Below, piece after piece: positions 7,667-17,100 of a stretch of 64,000 nucleotides of DNA (its first letter is position 1; every line of letters starts with the position of its first letter). Position numbers and translations under genes: made by a program. Source of the DNA: Mycobacterium triplex (GTDB taxonomy: Bacteria; Actinomycetota; Actinomycetes; Mycobacteriales; Mycobacteriaceae). The notes under the pieces were generated by a model. That model was not told the DNA's origin. It ran no database searches and was given only the letters and a program-made list of their open reading frames with translations. Where the stretch lies: NCBI RefSeq assembly GCF_000689255.1, contig NZ_HG964446.1:449330-513329 (forward strand), given 5' to 3'.

Positions 7667-8451
7667 GCCGTGAATCGGCAGGTGCGGCCATCCGTGCGTT
7701 GCGTGAGTCGCGGGACTGGTCGCTGGCGGAGCTGGCCGCCGCGACCGGGGTCAGCATCATGGGATTGAGCTATCTGGAGCGCGGCGCCCGCAAGGCCCAC
7801 AAAAGTACTGTTCAAAAGGTTGAAAACGGCCTCGGCCTGCCACCCGGAACCTACTCGCGGCTATTGGTGGCCGCCGACCCGGATGCCGAGCTGGCCCGGT
7901 TGATCGCCGCGCAGCCCCCCGAAACGATGTCCGCGCCACGGGCCGGGGCGGTGGTCGTCGACCGGCACAGCGACACCGAAGTGCTGGAAGGATATGCCGA
8001 AGCCCAGCTCGATGCGCTCAAATCCGTCATCGATAGATTGCCGGCGACGACATCAAACGAATATGAGACGTATATTCTCTCTGTGATCGCGCAGTGCGTG
8101 AAGGCCGAGATGCTCGCCGCCAGCTCATGGCGGGTGGCCGTGAACGCCGGCGCGGACTCGACCGAGCGGCTGATGGGGCATCTGCGCGCCCTCGAGGACA
8201 CCCGCAGCGCGCTGCTGAAGCGGATGCCGACCAGTTTGAGCGCGCGGTTCGACCGGGCCTGCGCGCAGTCGTCGCTGCCGGACACGATCATCGCGGCGCT
8301 GCTCGGTGTGAGCGCCGACGAGGTGTGGGACATCCGCAACCGCGGGGTGATCCCGGCCGGGGTGCTCCCCCGCGTCCGCGCGTTCGCCGACACGATGGCG
8401 CCAACCGGACAAGACGGCACAGACGAGGGCAGCGTCGAGGGGGACGAATGA
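7663..8451 (+). CDS. XRE-family transcriptional regulator (Rv0023 ortholog)
   Basis: The 262-residue product starts at GTG 7663. Residues about 7-60 form a Cro/C1 helix-turn-helix (IRALRESRDWSLAELAAATG, then SIMGLSYLERG). The rest is a helical region without a recognised enzyme domain. It matches Rv0023 in position, length and neighbourhood. It probably controls its own operon and perhaps whiB5 through the paired repeats upstream. Its stop overlaps the next ATG (ATGA), so it is co-translated with the NlpC/P60 gene. In M. tuberculosis Rv0023 has been reported as a regulator of redox-related genes; that role is recalled, not visible here. Confidence 0.88.
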   Translation: MSRESAGAAIRALRESRDWSLAELAAATGVSIMGLSYLERGARKAHKSTVQKVENGLGLPPGTYSRLLVAADPDAELARLIAAQPPETMSAPRAGAVVVDRHSDTEVLEGYAEAQLDALKSVIDRLPATTSNEYETYILSVIAQCVKAEMLAASSWRVAVNAGADSTERLMGHLRALEDTRSALLKRMPTSLSARFDRACAQSSLPDTIIAALLGVSADEVWDIRNRGVIPAGVLPRVRAFADTMAPTGQDGTDEGSVEGDE

Positions 8452-9254
8452 CCGAAAGCGACATCGGGCCATTGAGGCGTGCACACCAGTTGTTCGCCGG
8501 CACCACCCAACAGCCGCCGCTGCAACCGCCCCACTCCGCGCTGCCGACATTTCCGGTGAATAGCGTTGTGGGCCAAGGTAATTACCGAGCCATGGTGAGC
8601 CGCAGCCACCAAACGTTGGTCTCGGCGGCGCGCACCGACGTCGCGGCGGCCGCCGTTATCGCCGGCGCTCACCGCGATCGGGCCGAGGCCCGTGAGCTGA
8701 CCAAGCACGTCCTGGACGCCGCCCGCGCCGATGCCGCAGTAACCCCGCTCACGCCGATGGCCCAGCGCGAGGCGATGCGCCGCCGGGCCGCGAGGCTTCG
8801 CGCGCAGCGCGCACACGTGTTGGCCGCCCGGCTGCGGGCCCGACGGCATTCGGCGGCGCTGCGGGCGCTGCGCTACCGCATGCTGCACCACCGCCGACGG
8901 CCACTGCCGTCGCCGAGCAGTCGTGCCGGGATGGCGGTGCGCGCCGCGTTATCCCGGCTGGGCCGCCCCTACGTATGGGGCGCGACCGGGCCCGACAAGT
9001 TCGACTGCTCCGGCTTGGTCCAGTGGGCTTACGCGCGGGCCGGTATTCATCTGGACCGCACCACGTATCAGCAGATCAACGACGGAGTCCCGGTGCCCCG
9101 TTCGCAAGTCAGGCCCGGCGATCTCGTCTTCCCGCACACCGGACACGTGCAGATGGCGATCGGCAACAACCTCGTCGTCGAGGCCCCGTATTCGGGGGCC
9201 TCGGTGCGGATCAGCCGGCTGGGCAGCTACGTCGCGATCCGCCGGCCGCTATGA
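8448..9254 (+). CDS. NlpC/P60 peptidoglycan peptidase (Rv0024 ortholog)
   Basis: The 268-residue product starts at ATG 8448, overlapping the previous stop by four bases. The N-terminal 150 residues are Arg/Ala-rich helices. The C-terminal NlpC/P60 domain has YVWGATGPDKFDCSGLVQW with catalytic C187 and TGHVQMAIG with H233. Such enzymes cut peptide stems of peptidoglycan. No signal peptide or lipobox is present, so export, if any, would have to use another path; the neighbouring type VII genes make ESX export an attractive inference. A related NlpC/P60 protein (Rv3896c) flanks ESX-2 in M. tuberculosis as I recall. Confidence 0.9.
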   Translation: MTESDIGPLRRAHQLFAGTTQQPPLQPPHSALPTFPVNSVVGQGNYRAMVSRSHQTLVSAARTDVAAAAVIAGAHRDRAEARELTKHVLDAARADAAVTPLTPMAQREAMRRRAARLRAQRAHVLAARLRARRHSAALRALRYRMLHHRRRPLPSPSSRAGMAVRAALSRLGRPYVWGATGPDKFDCSGLVQWAYARAGIHLDRTTYQQINDGVPVPRSQVRPGDLVFPHTGHVQMAIGNNLVVEAPYSGASVRISRLGSYVAIRRPL

Positions 9255-9269
9255 GATTGGGTTGAACCT

Positions 9270-9620
9270 ATGTCGAAACAAACCGGCCCTTCGTTAGCCG
9301 CCATTCAGGCACGGCAATCGGCGATGGCGACCAAGCACGACTCGGTCGCCGACGCGGACCGTGCGCTGATGGATGTGCTTGCCAGTGCGCATGCCGCGAT
9401 GCGGGAGAGCATCAGGCGTCTGGATACGATCGCCGACGAAATCGAGCGCGCCGTTCCGCGGCAGCGGGGCCGGGCCGTCGACACGCCGATGGGAGCCCGG
9501 GAGTTCCAGAGGTTCCTGGTTGCCAAGCAGCGGGAGATCGCGGCGGTGGTCGCGGACGCGCGCGAGCTTGACCGCGCGAAAACGGCTGTGCTGGAAGGCT
9601 TGCGGGCAGAGTACGGTTAG
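9270..9620 (+). CDS. DUF4226 protein (Rv0025 ortholog)
   Basis: The 116-residue product starts at ATG 9270, 15 bases after the NlpC/P60 stop. It is helical, with the motif [20 protein letters not shown] that recurs in the next gene. The family (DUF4226) is limited to mycobacteria and near relatives and sits near ESX loci. Function is unknown; the helical, WXG-like size suggests a secreted or chaperone-like role, but no WXG or YxxxD/E signal is evident. Confidence 0.85.
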   Translation: MSKQTGPSLAAIQARQSAMATKHDSVADADRALMDVLASAHAAMRESIRRLDTIADEIERAVPRQRGRAVDTPMGAREFQRFLVAKQREIAAVVADARELDRAKTAVLEGLRAEYG

Positions 9621-9747
9621 CGCGCGGATATTCATCCACAGCCGTTGCGCGGTGAATTGTCGGCAGCTGCCGGCCTCAGTACTGTCACCCGGCATGGAGG
9701 GGTCGCGACACCGCCCGCGTTGGGGCGCAGCGCCGTTGGGCTAGCCG
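9621..9747. other. 127-bp spacer
   Basis: Between the two DUF4226 genes. No clear promoter or terminator is seen. Confidence 0.5.
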
Positions 9748-11127
9748 ATGTCGACGTATGACGAGCTACTGGTCACGGTCAAAGTCGTGCGCGACCGCAC
9801 CGGCGATCCGAACGCATGGCAGGCCGGGCTGACGCCGGCAGAGCTGGCCGCCGTGGTCACCCCGACGACACGGGCACAACACCTCGAGACGCTTCTCGCC
9901 AAGATCCGCCGACAGCATCCGGACCTGTTCAACCCCGGCACGGCGCCGCTGGGCCCGCCGCCGCACCGTTCCGAGGGCGCCGCGGCCGAGGCCATAGCGG
10001 GTGCGGAGGCGGCTCTGGCACACCAGAATTCGGCAAGCTCTCAGCTGGATCTGCAAGTCATTTCGGCGATCATGAACGCTCATCTCAAGACCGTCGAAGG
10101 CGCGGATGCGCTGAGCGCCTTGCAGCGCGAAATCGAGGCGGCAGTGCAAACTAGATCGGACTTGGACACCCCGGCGGGCGCCCGCGACTTCCAGCGGTTC
10201 CTGATCGGCAAGCTCAGAGACATTCGATCGGTGGTCATGACCGCCAGCCTCGACGATACGTCGAAGTCAGCGCTGATGGCCGCGTGGACCTCGTTGTACG
10301 ACGCCTCGAAGGGCCCGTCGGGTGTCGCTGCCGAAACCCGGCCGGCGGCGGTTGCCACGCCCGCGCCGGCGCCGGATCCCGCGGCCGATCCGCTGCTGGA
10401 TTCATTGCTGGCCGAGGACCCTGGCCCGCTGGCCGGGGATTCGGAGCCAAGTCCGGCCGAGACTGCGCCGGCGCCCGCGCTGCCGTCGGCGTTGCCCGGG
10501 ATCCCCAACTTTGGCATGGGCTCGGCGCCGGCGCCGGGTTCGATGGGCGGTTGGGGTACGCCGAGCGGCCTGGCGATTCCCGGGCGGCAGGAGGGCAGCG
10601 ACACCGATCCGGCACTGGACGACGAAGGCCTAGACGCGGACCCGTTCGACCCCGAATCCGACGACCGCGACGAACACCAGGCGGAAGACCACGGTGCGGA
10701 CGCGTCAGCGGCCGAAGCGCCGCCGGCGGGCCCGACGACGGTGACCCTGCCCGATGGTGAAACGGTCACGGCGGCCAGCCCGCAACTGGCGGCGGCGATC
10801 CAGGCCGCGGTTGGTGGCGCGTCGATCCCGGAGGCATTCCAGCAGCAGGGGATCACCATTCCCGCCCCGGGAACCGCGGTCGCCAGCCCGATCGATCCGA
10901 TGCAGGTCGTGCCCGGAGACATCGGCATCTTCACCGATCGCCATGCGCTGGCCCTCGGCCACACCAAGGCACTGCTGGATGGCCAGATTCAGCACATCGC
11001 CACCGTAAGCGGCCCGAGCTTTCTAGGCTGGGAGCATCCGCCGGCCGCGACTACCGCGACCGCGCCGGCCAGGACCGAGGCACCGACCCCGACCCGGCCG
11101 GCGGCCACGCCGAGCACTGGACAATAG
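9748..11127 (+). CDS. DUF4226-containing protein with C-terminal ESX-associated region (Rv0026 ortholog)
   Basis: The 459-residue product starts at ATG 9748. Residues about 90-190 repeat the DUF4226 domain of the previous gene (shared DTPAGARDFQRFLIGKLRDI), so the two are tandem paralogs. A Pro/Ala/Glu-rich, low-complexity linker follows (about 195-320). The C-terminal part (TTVTLPDGETVTAASPQLA, then VVPGDIGIFTDRHALALGH) forms a small beta-rich domain and a Pro/Thr-rich tail. It matches Rv0026. The DIGIFTDRHALALG stretch is reminiscent of the context seen in NlpC/P60-associated proteins, but no catalytic residues are assigned. Function unknown. Confidence 0.83.
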   Translation: MSTYDELLVTVKVVRDRTGDPNAWQAGLTPAELAAVVTPTTRAQHLETLLAKIRRQHPDLFNPGTAPLGPPPHRSEGAAAEAIAGAEAALAHQNSASSQLDLQVISAIMNAHLKTVEGADALSALQREIEAAVQTRSDLDTPAGARDFQRFLIGKLRDIRSVVMTASLDDTSKSALMAAWTSLYDASKGPSGVAAETRPAAVATPAPAPDPAADPLLDSLLAEDPGPLAGDSEPSPAETAPAPALPSALPGIPNFGMGSAPAPGSMGGWGTPSGLAIPGRQEGSDTDPALDDEGLDADPFDPESDDRDEHQAEDHGADASAAEAPPAGPTTVTLPDGETVTAASPQLAAAIQAAVGGASIPEAFQQQGITIPAPGTAVASPIDPMQVVPGDIGIFTDRHALALGHTKALLDGQIQHIATVSGPSFLGWEHPPAATTATAPARTEAPTPTRPAATPSTGQ

Positions 11128-11172
11128 TGAACTCGCCGGCCCGGCCGGCGGCGCAGGAACAGGAGAAAACGG

Positions 11173-11490
11173 ATGGCAGATCGAATCCATGTGGAGCCCG
11201 CGCAGTTACGTGAAGCGGCCGCGCACCACCAGGAGACCTCCGACTACCTGCGCACCATCCCGTCGTCGCACGCCGCCATCCAGGAAAGCCTGGACTCCTT
11301 GGGGCCCATCTTCGGTGAGCTTCGCGACGCCGGACGCGAGTTGCTCGAACTCAGGCGCCGGTGCTACCAGCAACAGGCCGACGACCACGCCGACATGGCA
11401 CACAACCTGACCGTGTCCGCCACGACATGGGATCGACATGAACAAGAAGCGGCCGGCGAACTCGGCCGCATTGTCGACGGCGGTCGATGA
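11173..11490 (+). CDS. EspC-like type VII secretion target (Rv0027 ortholog)
   Basis: The 105-residue helical-hairpin protein starts at ATG 11173, with AGGAGAAAACGG upstream. Its opening (IHVEPAQLREAAAHHQETSDYL) is like EspC (DUF2580, type VII secretion target family), whose members leave through ESX systems as partners of larger substrates. A strict YxxxD/E export signal is not found (Y at about residue 74 is followed by QQQADD, so the acid is one place late). The next gene overlaps its stop by four bases, indicating a co-translated pair. Confidence 0.82.
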   Translation: MADRIHVEPAQLREAAAHHQETSDYLRTIPSSHAAIQESLDSLGPIFGELRDAGRELLELRRRCYQQQADDHADMAHNLTVSATTWDRHEQEAAGELGRIVDGGR

Positions 11491-11798
11491 CCGACGCCAA
11501 TCCCGCGTTCGACACCGTTCACCCGAGTGGGCACATCCTGGTCCGCTCGTGCCGCGGCGGGTACATGCACAGCGTCGCGCTGAGCGAAGAGGCGATGGAT
11601 ACCGACGCCGCGACGCTGGCCCAGGGCATCCTGTTGACCGCCGATGTGTCGTGGCTCAAAGCGTTGCTGGAAGTTCGCCAGGAGATCGTGGCGGCCGGAC
11701 ACACCCCGTCGGCGGAGGTCCCGACCCCCGACGACCTCGACGCGGCGATCGAGAAACTACTGGCGCACAAACTGCGCCGCCGCGACAGCGCGGACTAG
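11487..11798 (+). CDS. Small ESX-associated protein (Rv0028 ortholog)
   Basis: The 103-residue product starts at ATG 11487 inside the stop of the EspC-like gene (ATGA). It has a beta-strand-rich N-terminal half (HILVRSCRGGYMHSVALSEE) and a helical C-terminal half (ADVSWLKALLEVRQEIVAAG). This layout is like EspL/DUF2694-type proteins coded beside EspC-like genes in ESX loci. It is likely a cytosolic partner of the EspC-like protein. Function is inferred from arrangement only. Confidence 0.8.
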   Translation: MTDANPAFDTVHPSGHILVRSCRGGYMHSVALSEEAMDTDAATLAQGILLTADVSWLKALLEVRQEIVAAGHTPSAEVPTPDDLDAAIEKLLAHKLRRRDSAD

Positions 11799-11808
11799 CC
11801 GACTGCTG

Positions 11809-11952
11809 CTAGATCAGCCAGGTTTTGGCGGCGTCGGGATCCGGCGCGATATCGGTCGGTGGCTCGATGGGGTTGGCGCCGAACAACTCTCGTGCGCGGC
11901 CGAGGAGGGCGCGCACCTCGTCGAGTTGCTGCTGCAGCGCAGAATCAGCCAT
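11809..11952 (-). CDS. Small conserved-looking protein, 47 residues
   Basis: On the minus strand, ATG 11952 to TAG 11809 encodes a 47-residue product with an amphipathic helix (SALQQQLDEVRALLGRAREL) and a Pro/Asp-rich end (IEPPTDIAPDPDAAKTWLI). Codon usage is GC3-rich as in its neighbours and the frame fills an otherwise empty gap. It is convergent with the Rv0028-like gene and divergent from the gene at 12035. I do not recognise its family, though the composition looks coding. Confidence 0.6.
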   Translation of the reverse strand: MADSALQQQLDEVRALLGRARELFGANPIEPPTDIAPDPDAAKTWLI

Positions 11953-12022
11953 GGCTTTACGCTACCGAGGCCCTCGCACCCGCACAATTCACCATTGCTA
12001 AAGAGCGTGCGGAATAGGTCGG

Positions 12023-12035
12023 TAGTCTGACCCGG
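12023..12035 (+). promoter_or_regulatory. -10 box giving a predicted leaderless start
   Basis: TAGTCT (12023-12028) fits the TANNNT -10 consensus and ends six bases before GTG 12035, with no Shine-Dalgarno sequence. Transcription would begin at or next to the start codon, as in many mycobacterial leaderless genes. Confidence 0.55.
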
Positions 12036-13561
12036 TGGCGATCTTCGGTCGGATGACGGCGCGCCAGCGCCTCCGGAGAGCTACCCGGGAATCATTGTCG
12101 ATGCCGGCCTTCAGCTCTCCTGTCGATTGCACCCCGTGGGTGATCGGTGGGCTTTGGCCTGCCGAATTGTCGACGGCGACAGACGAAACCGCCACGCTCG
12201 CAGAGTATCTCGAGAAAGACCTGCAGCGAATCGCCGGTAGTGCCAACAAGCAGTTGGGGATGGTCAAGCGCGCGGGACTCACCGATGTGGGCCGGCGTGC
12301 GGCGGAAGCCCGTGTCATCGAGGAAGCCCGGGCCCGCGCCGTGCGGCGAGTCGAATCGACGATTCGCCAGCTGGAGATGATGAAGGCGCAGACCCGCGCG
12401 CGACGCCAAACCGCGCAGGTCGCGCGACGCTTCAGCACGGCCGACCTGGAAAAGACGCAAATCATTCCCGCGGTCCGGGCGGCGGAAGCCGATGTCGCGC
12501 CCACGATCGACGAAACCCAGGTCATGCCGGTGGTCGCGGCGGCGTCCGACGTCGGTGATCGGACGCTCGATCAAACCCAGGTCATGCCGGCTGTCACCGC
12601 AGCTGAGCCCGCGGTTCCCGTTGCCGCGCCGGTAGCTGAGGTTTCCGCCGATGACGAGGAAGAACGCGAAGCCTCCGGGGGCCGGCATCGCGCTCCGTCC
12701 GAGGACTCCACCGTCGACGTCGCGATGTCGGTGCAACGAGAATTCCCGGAAGCCGCGGTCGAGCCCGAAGCCGAGACCGCACGGTTGCAGAAGCCGATCC
12801 CGTCGGGAGAGCCCGCCAATAGCGGTGCGGAGCCGGAGCCTGAGCTGGAAGCCGAGCCGGCGGTGGTCAGCGAACCCGAGCCCGAGGTCGTGGAAGCCCC
12901 GCCGGCCCCGGTCAATGCGGAATCCGATTCCGAACGACTGCAGCGGCTGTTGGCTTTCGTGGTCCGCCAAGAACCCGGACTGAACTGGGCGGTCGGTGAT
13001 CTTGCGGACGGCACCACGCTGCTGGTCACCGACCTTGCCCACGGCTGGATTCCGCCGGGGATCACGCTGCCGGCCGGTGTGCGCTTGTTGACGCCCGGAC
13101 GTCGGACCGGGAAAGCCGCTGCACTGCTCGGCGAGGCGGCTCGGACCGCGACCTACACCCCCGGCGATCGAGTGGGCAGGGCGACGGATTTCGCGCCGAC
13201 GGAATCGTCGGCGCAGCCTCGCGAGCTGCCTGCCGTCGAGGATTTCGGATGGGAGCTGGGTCGAGTCACGCACTGGCGCGATGGACTTCCGCGGTTGGTG
13301 CACACCCTGGCCAAAGCCGCCACCGCGGGAACCGGCGTCGTGGAAGAGGAGGCCGAACTGCTGCGCGTGCATCTCGACACCGCCCGCTATCAGCTGCTGA
13401 GCCAATATCCGGATGTCGTGCCCGCGTTATTGCTCAACTGCCTGTTGCTGGCCGCCACCGAAAGCAGTGTCGCCGGCGATGCGACGTCGGCGAACTACCA
13501 TCTGGCCTGGTTCCAGAAACTGGCTGAACCGCCGGCCAGCCAGTGGACCGCCGAGATCTGA
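12035..13561 (+). CDS. Rv0029/Rv3899c-like ESX-associated protein with three Thr-Gln repeats
   Basis: The 508-residue product starts at GTG 12035 (MAIFGRMTARQRLRRATRES). The N-terminal region (30-130) is helical. Residues about 137-196 hold three 20-residue repeats with T141, T161 and T181 in EKTQIIPAV, DETQVMPVV and DQTQVMPAV. A long acidic, Pro/Glu-rich linker follows to about 300. The C-terminal domain (about 305-508, from ERLQRLLAFVVRQEPGLNWA) resembles the DUF5631/DUF5632 region of Rv0029 and Rv3899c, the latter coded near ESX-2. It is larger than my recollection of Rv0029 (about 365 residues), the extra length being the repeat and linker. The Thr sites look like Ser/Thr-kinase targets for FHA-domain docking (inference). 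Confidence 0.8.
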   Translation: MAIFGRMTARQRLRRATRESLSMPAFSSPVDCTPWVIGGLWPAELSTATDETATLAEYLEKDLQRIAGSANKQLGMVKRAGLTDVGRRAAEARVIEEARARAVRRVESTIRQLEMMKAQTRARRQTAQVARRFSTADLEKTQIIPAVRAAEADVAPTIDETQVMPVVAAASDVGDRTLDQTQVMPAVTAAEPAVPVAAPVAEVSADDEEEREASGGRHRAPSEDSTVDVAMSVQREFPEAAVEPEAETARLQKPIPSGEPANSGAEPEPELEAEPAVVSEPEPEVVEAPPAPVNAESDSERLQRLLAFVVRQEPGLNWAVGDLADGTTLLVTDLAHGWIPPGITLPAGVRLLTPGRRTGKAAALLGEAARTATYTPGDRVGRATDFAPTESSAQPRELPAVEDFGWELGRVTHWRDGLPRLVHTLAKAATAGTGVVEEEAELLRVHLDTARYQLLSQYPDVVPALLLNCLLLAATESSVAGDATSANYHLAWFQKLAEPPASQWTAEI

Positions 13562-13687
13562 CGGCACCGCAAGGATTCCTCGCGGCAGAACAGGTAGTGC
13601 ACTACGCATGCGCACAATACCGATGACTTCATAGATTTTGATCGACGGCCGGAACCACCGGACGCAAACCTCACTCAGGTGATCGAA
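13562..13687. other. 126-bp spacer
   Basis: Slightly AT-richer than its surroundings. AGGTGATC just before ATG 13688 matches the 16S 3' end and decides that start. No terminator is evident. Confidence 0.4.
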
Positions 13688-13990
13688 ATGCCAGTTATCC
13701 CGAAAGCAGCGGTGCTACATCGTGATACCGCCGCACCCCCGCAACCCAGTGACGTCACCACCGTGGCCCCGCAGCCCGTGCTCATCACCGAACGCCAGGT
13801 GAAGTTCGCGACGGTCACTGCCCTTTCAGCGCCGCGGCCCGTTTCGGCCCCGCATCGCTGGCTGTCCGCGCTCCGGCTACGGCTGGTGCAGCGCGCCGGT
13901 GCCGAGCGTCAGCCGCGCCGCCATTACCCGCCACGACGGTTGAGCTACTTCGAGAATGCGGCGACGGCCCGAGAGATGGACCGACTGTGA
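13688..13990 (+). CDS. Small basic, Pro-rich protein of the ESX-like island
   Basis: The product is 100 residues from ATG 13688 ([20 protein letters not shown]); GTG 13679 in frame would add three residues. It is Pro/Ala-rich at the front and strongly basic behind ([20 protein letters not shown] and [14 protein letters not shown]). No known domain is recognised. Its stop overlaps the next GTG by four bases, linking it to the small membrane protein that follows. The basic C-terminal half could bind membrane lipids or nucleic acid, but that is a guess. Confidence 0.65.
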   Translation: MPVIPKAAVLHRDTAAPPQPSDVTTVAPQPVLITERQVKFATVTALSAPRPVSAPHRWLSALRLRLVQRAGAERQPRRHYPPRRLSYFENAATAREMDRL

Positions 13991-14103
13991 ACGAGCTACT
14001 GATGGTCGCAGAAGGCGTGGTGCTGATCGTGGTCAGCATCGCAATCCATCACCTTTCCGCATGGTTGGAGCGCTGGGATTACGAGCGCCATTGCGAAGAC
14101 TGA
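13987..14103 (+). CDS. Single-pass membrane small protein, 38 residues
   Basis: GTG 13987 lies within the stop of the previous gene (GTGA). The product has one hydrophobic helix ([20 protein letters not shown]) and a charged C-terminus ([15 protein letters not shown]). Overlap coupling and an uninterrupted hydrophobic stretch support it as real. It may be an accessory to the membrane lipase or to EccB. I know no named family for it. Confidence 0.65.
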   Translation: MNELLMVAEGVVLIVVSIAIHHLSAWLERWDYERHCED

Positions 14104-14199
14104 GGTAACTCCTCAACGCTTTGTCGGCGCTCCGCACAACTTCTCGGCTATCCAAAAGCCGTGCTAGCCAACAACTCACCGTCGAGCGTGGAGGCGAGA

Positions 14200-17100
14200 A
14201 TGTACAGTTTCCTGTTGGCGCGAGCGGTAGTCATCGCGCTCGGATTGATCGCCACGGGTGTGGTGATCGGCTCGATCGAGGTGCGCGGCGCGTTTAGACC
14301 GAAATGGACGCACTACACCTTCGGAGACCCCGGATCCGCCATTGGCGACGTCAGGTCGGCATTTCCGACGGCGTTGCAGTGCAACCTTTGGTGGATCGCC
14401 GCCTATGGAACGGTGTTGGCTGGCTGCGCGCTGTTCTACCGCGCTCGCGCGGGCTCCAAACTAGGCGGCCAAGCGGCCAACTTCATCGGTGCCGCTGCCC
14501 TGATCGCGGTGGCCGCCAACCTGATCGAATGCCGTCTGGTCTCAATCATGTTGACCCACAGCGGAACCGCTTGGCGCACCGCGGCCGCCGCCGCGGCCAC
14601 CATCAAATTCTGCGCGATCGCGGTGGCGGCCTTCGGGGTAGTTGCGTTCTTTGCGATCCTGCTGCGCGACGCGTTGGGCACCTGCCGCCGGGCATGGACG
14701 TGGCGGCGCACTCAGCAGGCGTCGATCCGCGAGATATTGCGATCGCTCAGAATATTCCGATGGATGGGCTTGGGTTCAACCGATGGGCCCGAACCAAAGC
14801 CATGGTGGGATAAAGTGCTGGCGTCCAAGGCTTTACCGGAACCGACAGAAGACCAGGAGGCCGTCAAAGAGGCGATTGGAGACTCCGGTCAGGCGTTCGA
14901 CGACGTGCTCAAGAACCAGCAGAGCTGGCGGCGGGCCTACAACGTCCCCGGCGTCACGACGGCGTTGAAACACCGAACGGAACCGCTTCGCGCGCTTTGC
15001 CTTTCCGGCGGGGGCGTGCGGTCGGCGTGCGTGGCGATGGGCGCCATGCAGGTGTTCTCCAAACCATCCAGCGCGACCGGCCCCGCGGCGAACTCCGGCA
15101 CCGGTAGCGCCCAAGCGCCAACATTGTTGGACGGCCTGGACTACGTGATCTCGGTGTCGGGCGGCGGATACGCCGCCGGGGCGCGGCTGCTGGCGGTCCA
15201 AGGCCAACTAGTCGACCCCAAACAGAAGCGCGAAAAGCCTGGCCGACTCCGGCCAAAGCGGAACATCGCCAACATCTCGCAGCGGTTCGAGGACGGGTCG
15301 GCGGAGTTCGACCACATTCGTCGAGGATCGAGTTATCTCGCCGATTCACCGCTGGGGTTGGTCCGGGCCCTCGCCGAAGTGCTCAAGAATCTAGTGGCCT
15401 CGCTGGCGATAATTTTCAGCGTCCCGGTTATCGCGGGGTCAGCGGCAGGTTTTCTGCTGGCCGACGTCCCGATCGCCGCCTTCCCACCGGTGTCCGGCAA
15501 GTCCACGGCCGCCGGCCCGAACACCCCCTCGTCGGCGTCACTGGTCACCCACCCCGCCGCATATTGGGCGCTCGGATTATTTGCGGTCTTCGCCGTCGTC
15601 TGTACCGTCTTCGTGCTGATCACCGAGTGGCGATCGAACAGTCGGTGCAGCGAGCGCCGGATGGCGCATGCGCTGGGCATGGCTCGCGCGAGCGCCGTAT
15701 TCGCGCTGGTGATCTTCACGCTGACCATCGCATTGCCCGCATTGATGCTGCTCTGCTCGGCACCTAGCAGCCACACACCCTCCAGCGCGGGCGGCGCATT
15801 CGCCGCGCTGTCCGGTGTCGTCGGGGTCAACTACGTTGCCGCGCTGGTCGCGATCATCTGGCGCGACCGGCACAAGCTGACCAAGAGCGCCGGCGCGCAG
15901 TCGACGCCGCGCCTGCTGAAACGTCTGTTGCCGCCGGAGGTCATCTCGCTGTTGCTGACCCTGGCCACCTTGGCCCTGCTCTCGGTGGTGTGGCTGGCAC
16001 TGTTGGGCAGCTTCGCCGCCGGCGCCTTCCAGTACTGCACGCAAACCGGCTGGGGCGAGCACTTCCTCAACGTGCCACCGGCGGTGTGGTGGTTGGGCGG
16101 GCTTGCGCTCGCCTCGTTGTTCCTGGGGTTTGCCGACGTTACGTCGCTGAGCCTGCATCCCTTCTATCGCCGTTGCCTGGCCCGCACCTTCGCCGTGCGG
16201 CGCGGAACAGACGGGGCCGTGCGGTACGACGACGCCGAACCCACCTGGCTGCACCTCTACGGCCGGACGACCAACGGCCCGAAGTTCGTCTTCGCCTGCT
16301 CGGCCGCCATCTCGGGCCCGGACAAGCCCGCGCCCGGCCTCAACGCGGTCTCGTTCGTCATGAGTGCGGATTACGTCGGCGGACCGGAGCTCGGCTGGTT
16401 CCATACCGACAAGTTGTTCCAAGCCTCATCGCCGCGGATCCGCCGGGACCTCACGGTGGAGGCCGCGGTCGCCGTGAGCGGCGCGGCGTTCGCCTCGGCA
16501 ATGGGACGCCAGAACAAGGGTGTCGAGAAGTTGCTCGCCGTTTCCGGCGCCCGCCTGGGGACCTGGTTGCCCAACCCGAACTTCGTTCGCCAACTCAAGA
16601 ACTCCACCGGCTCGAACGGTTCGGCACCCGATCCGCTTCCTCGGGTATGGCCGAAGTCGCTGCCGAGCATCCGGGGCGGGGGCTACCTGTATCGAGAAAT
16701 CCTCGGTATCAACGACCGCGACGCGCGGCTGGTGCAAGTCACCGACGGTGGCCACTACGACAATTCGGGCCTCGTCGAGGCGCTACGGCGCCGCTGCAGA
16801 CTGATCATCGTGATCGACGGAGGAGGCGATCCACCGCCGCTGCCCGTCGGCCTCACGGACGCGCTTCGGTTGGCGAGATATGAACTGGGCGTGGTGGTTA
16901 CGTTGAACCGCACAGGTCCATACTCCATCGAGGGCATCACGCCGGGATCTGGAAAACAGTTCGCCCGCGACAACGCGCTAGCCGGCCTGAACAGCCGCAT
17001 CACCCGCGGAGCGGTAGTCCGGGGTGTGATCAAATATCCGGCGGCGGCGGGCCTCGACGAGAGCACCGGGACCCTGATTTTCGCGAAGGCGGTGCTGAGC

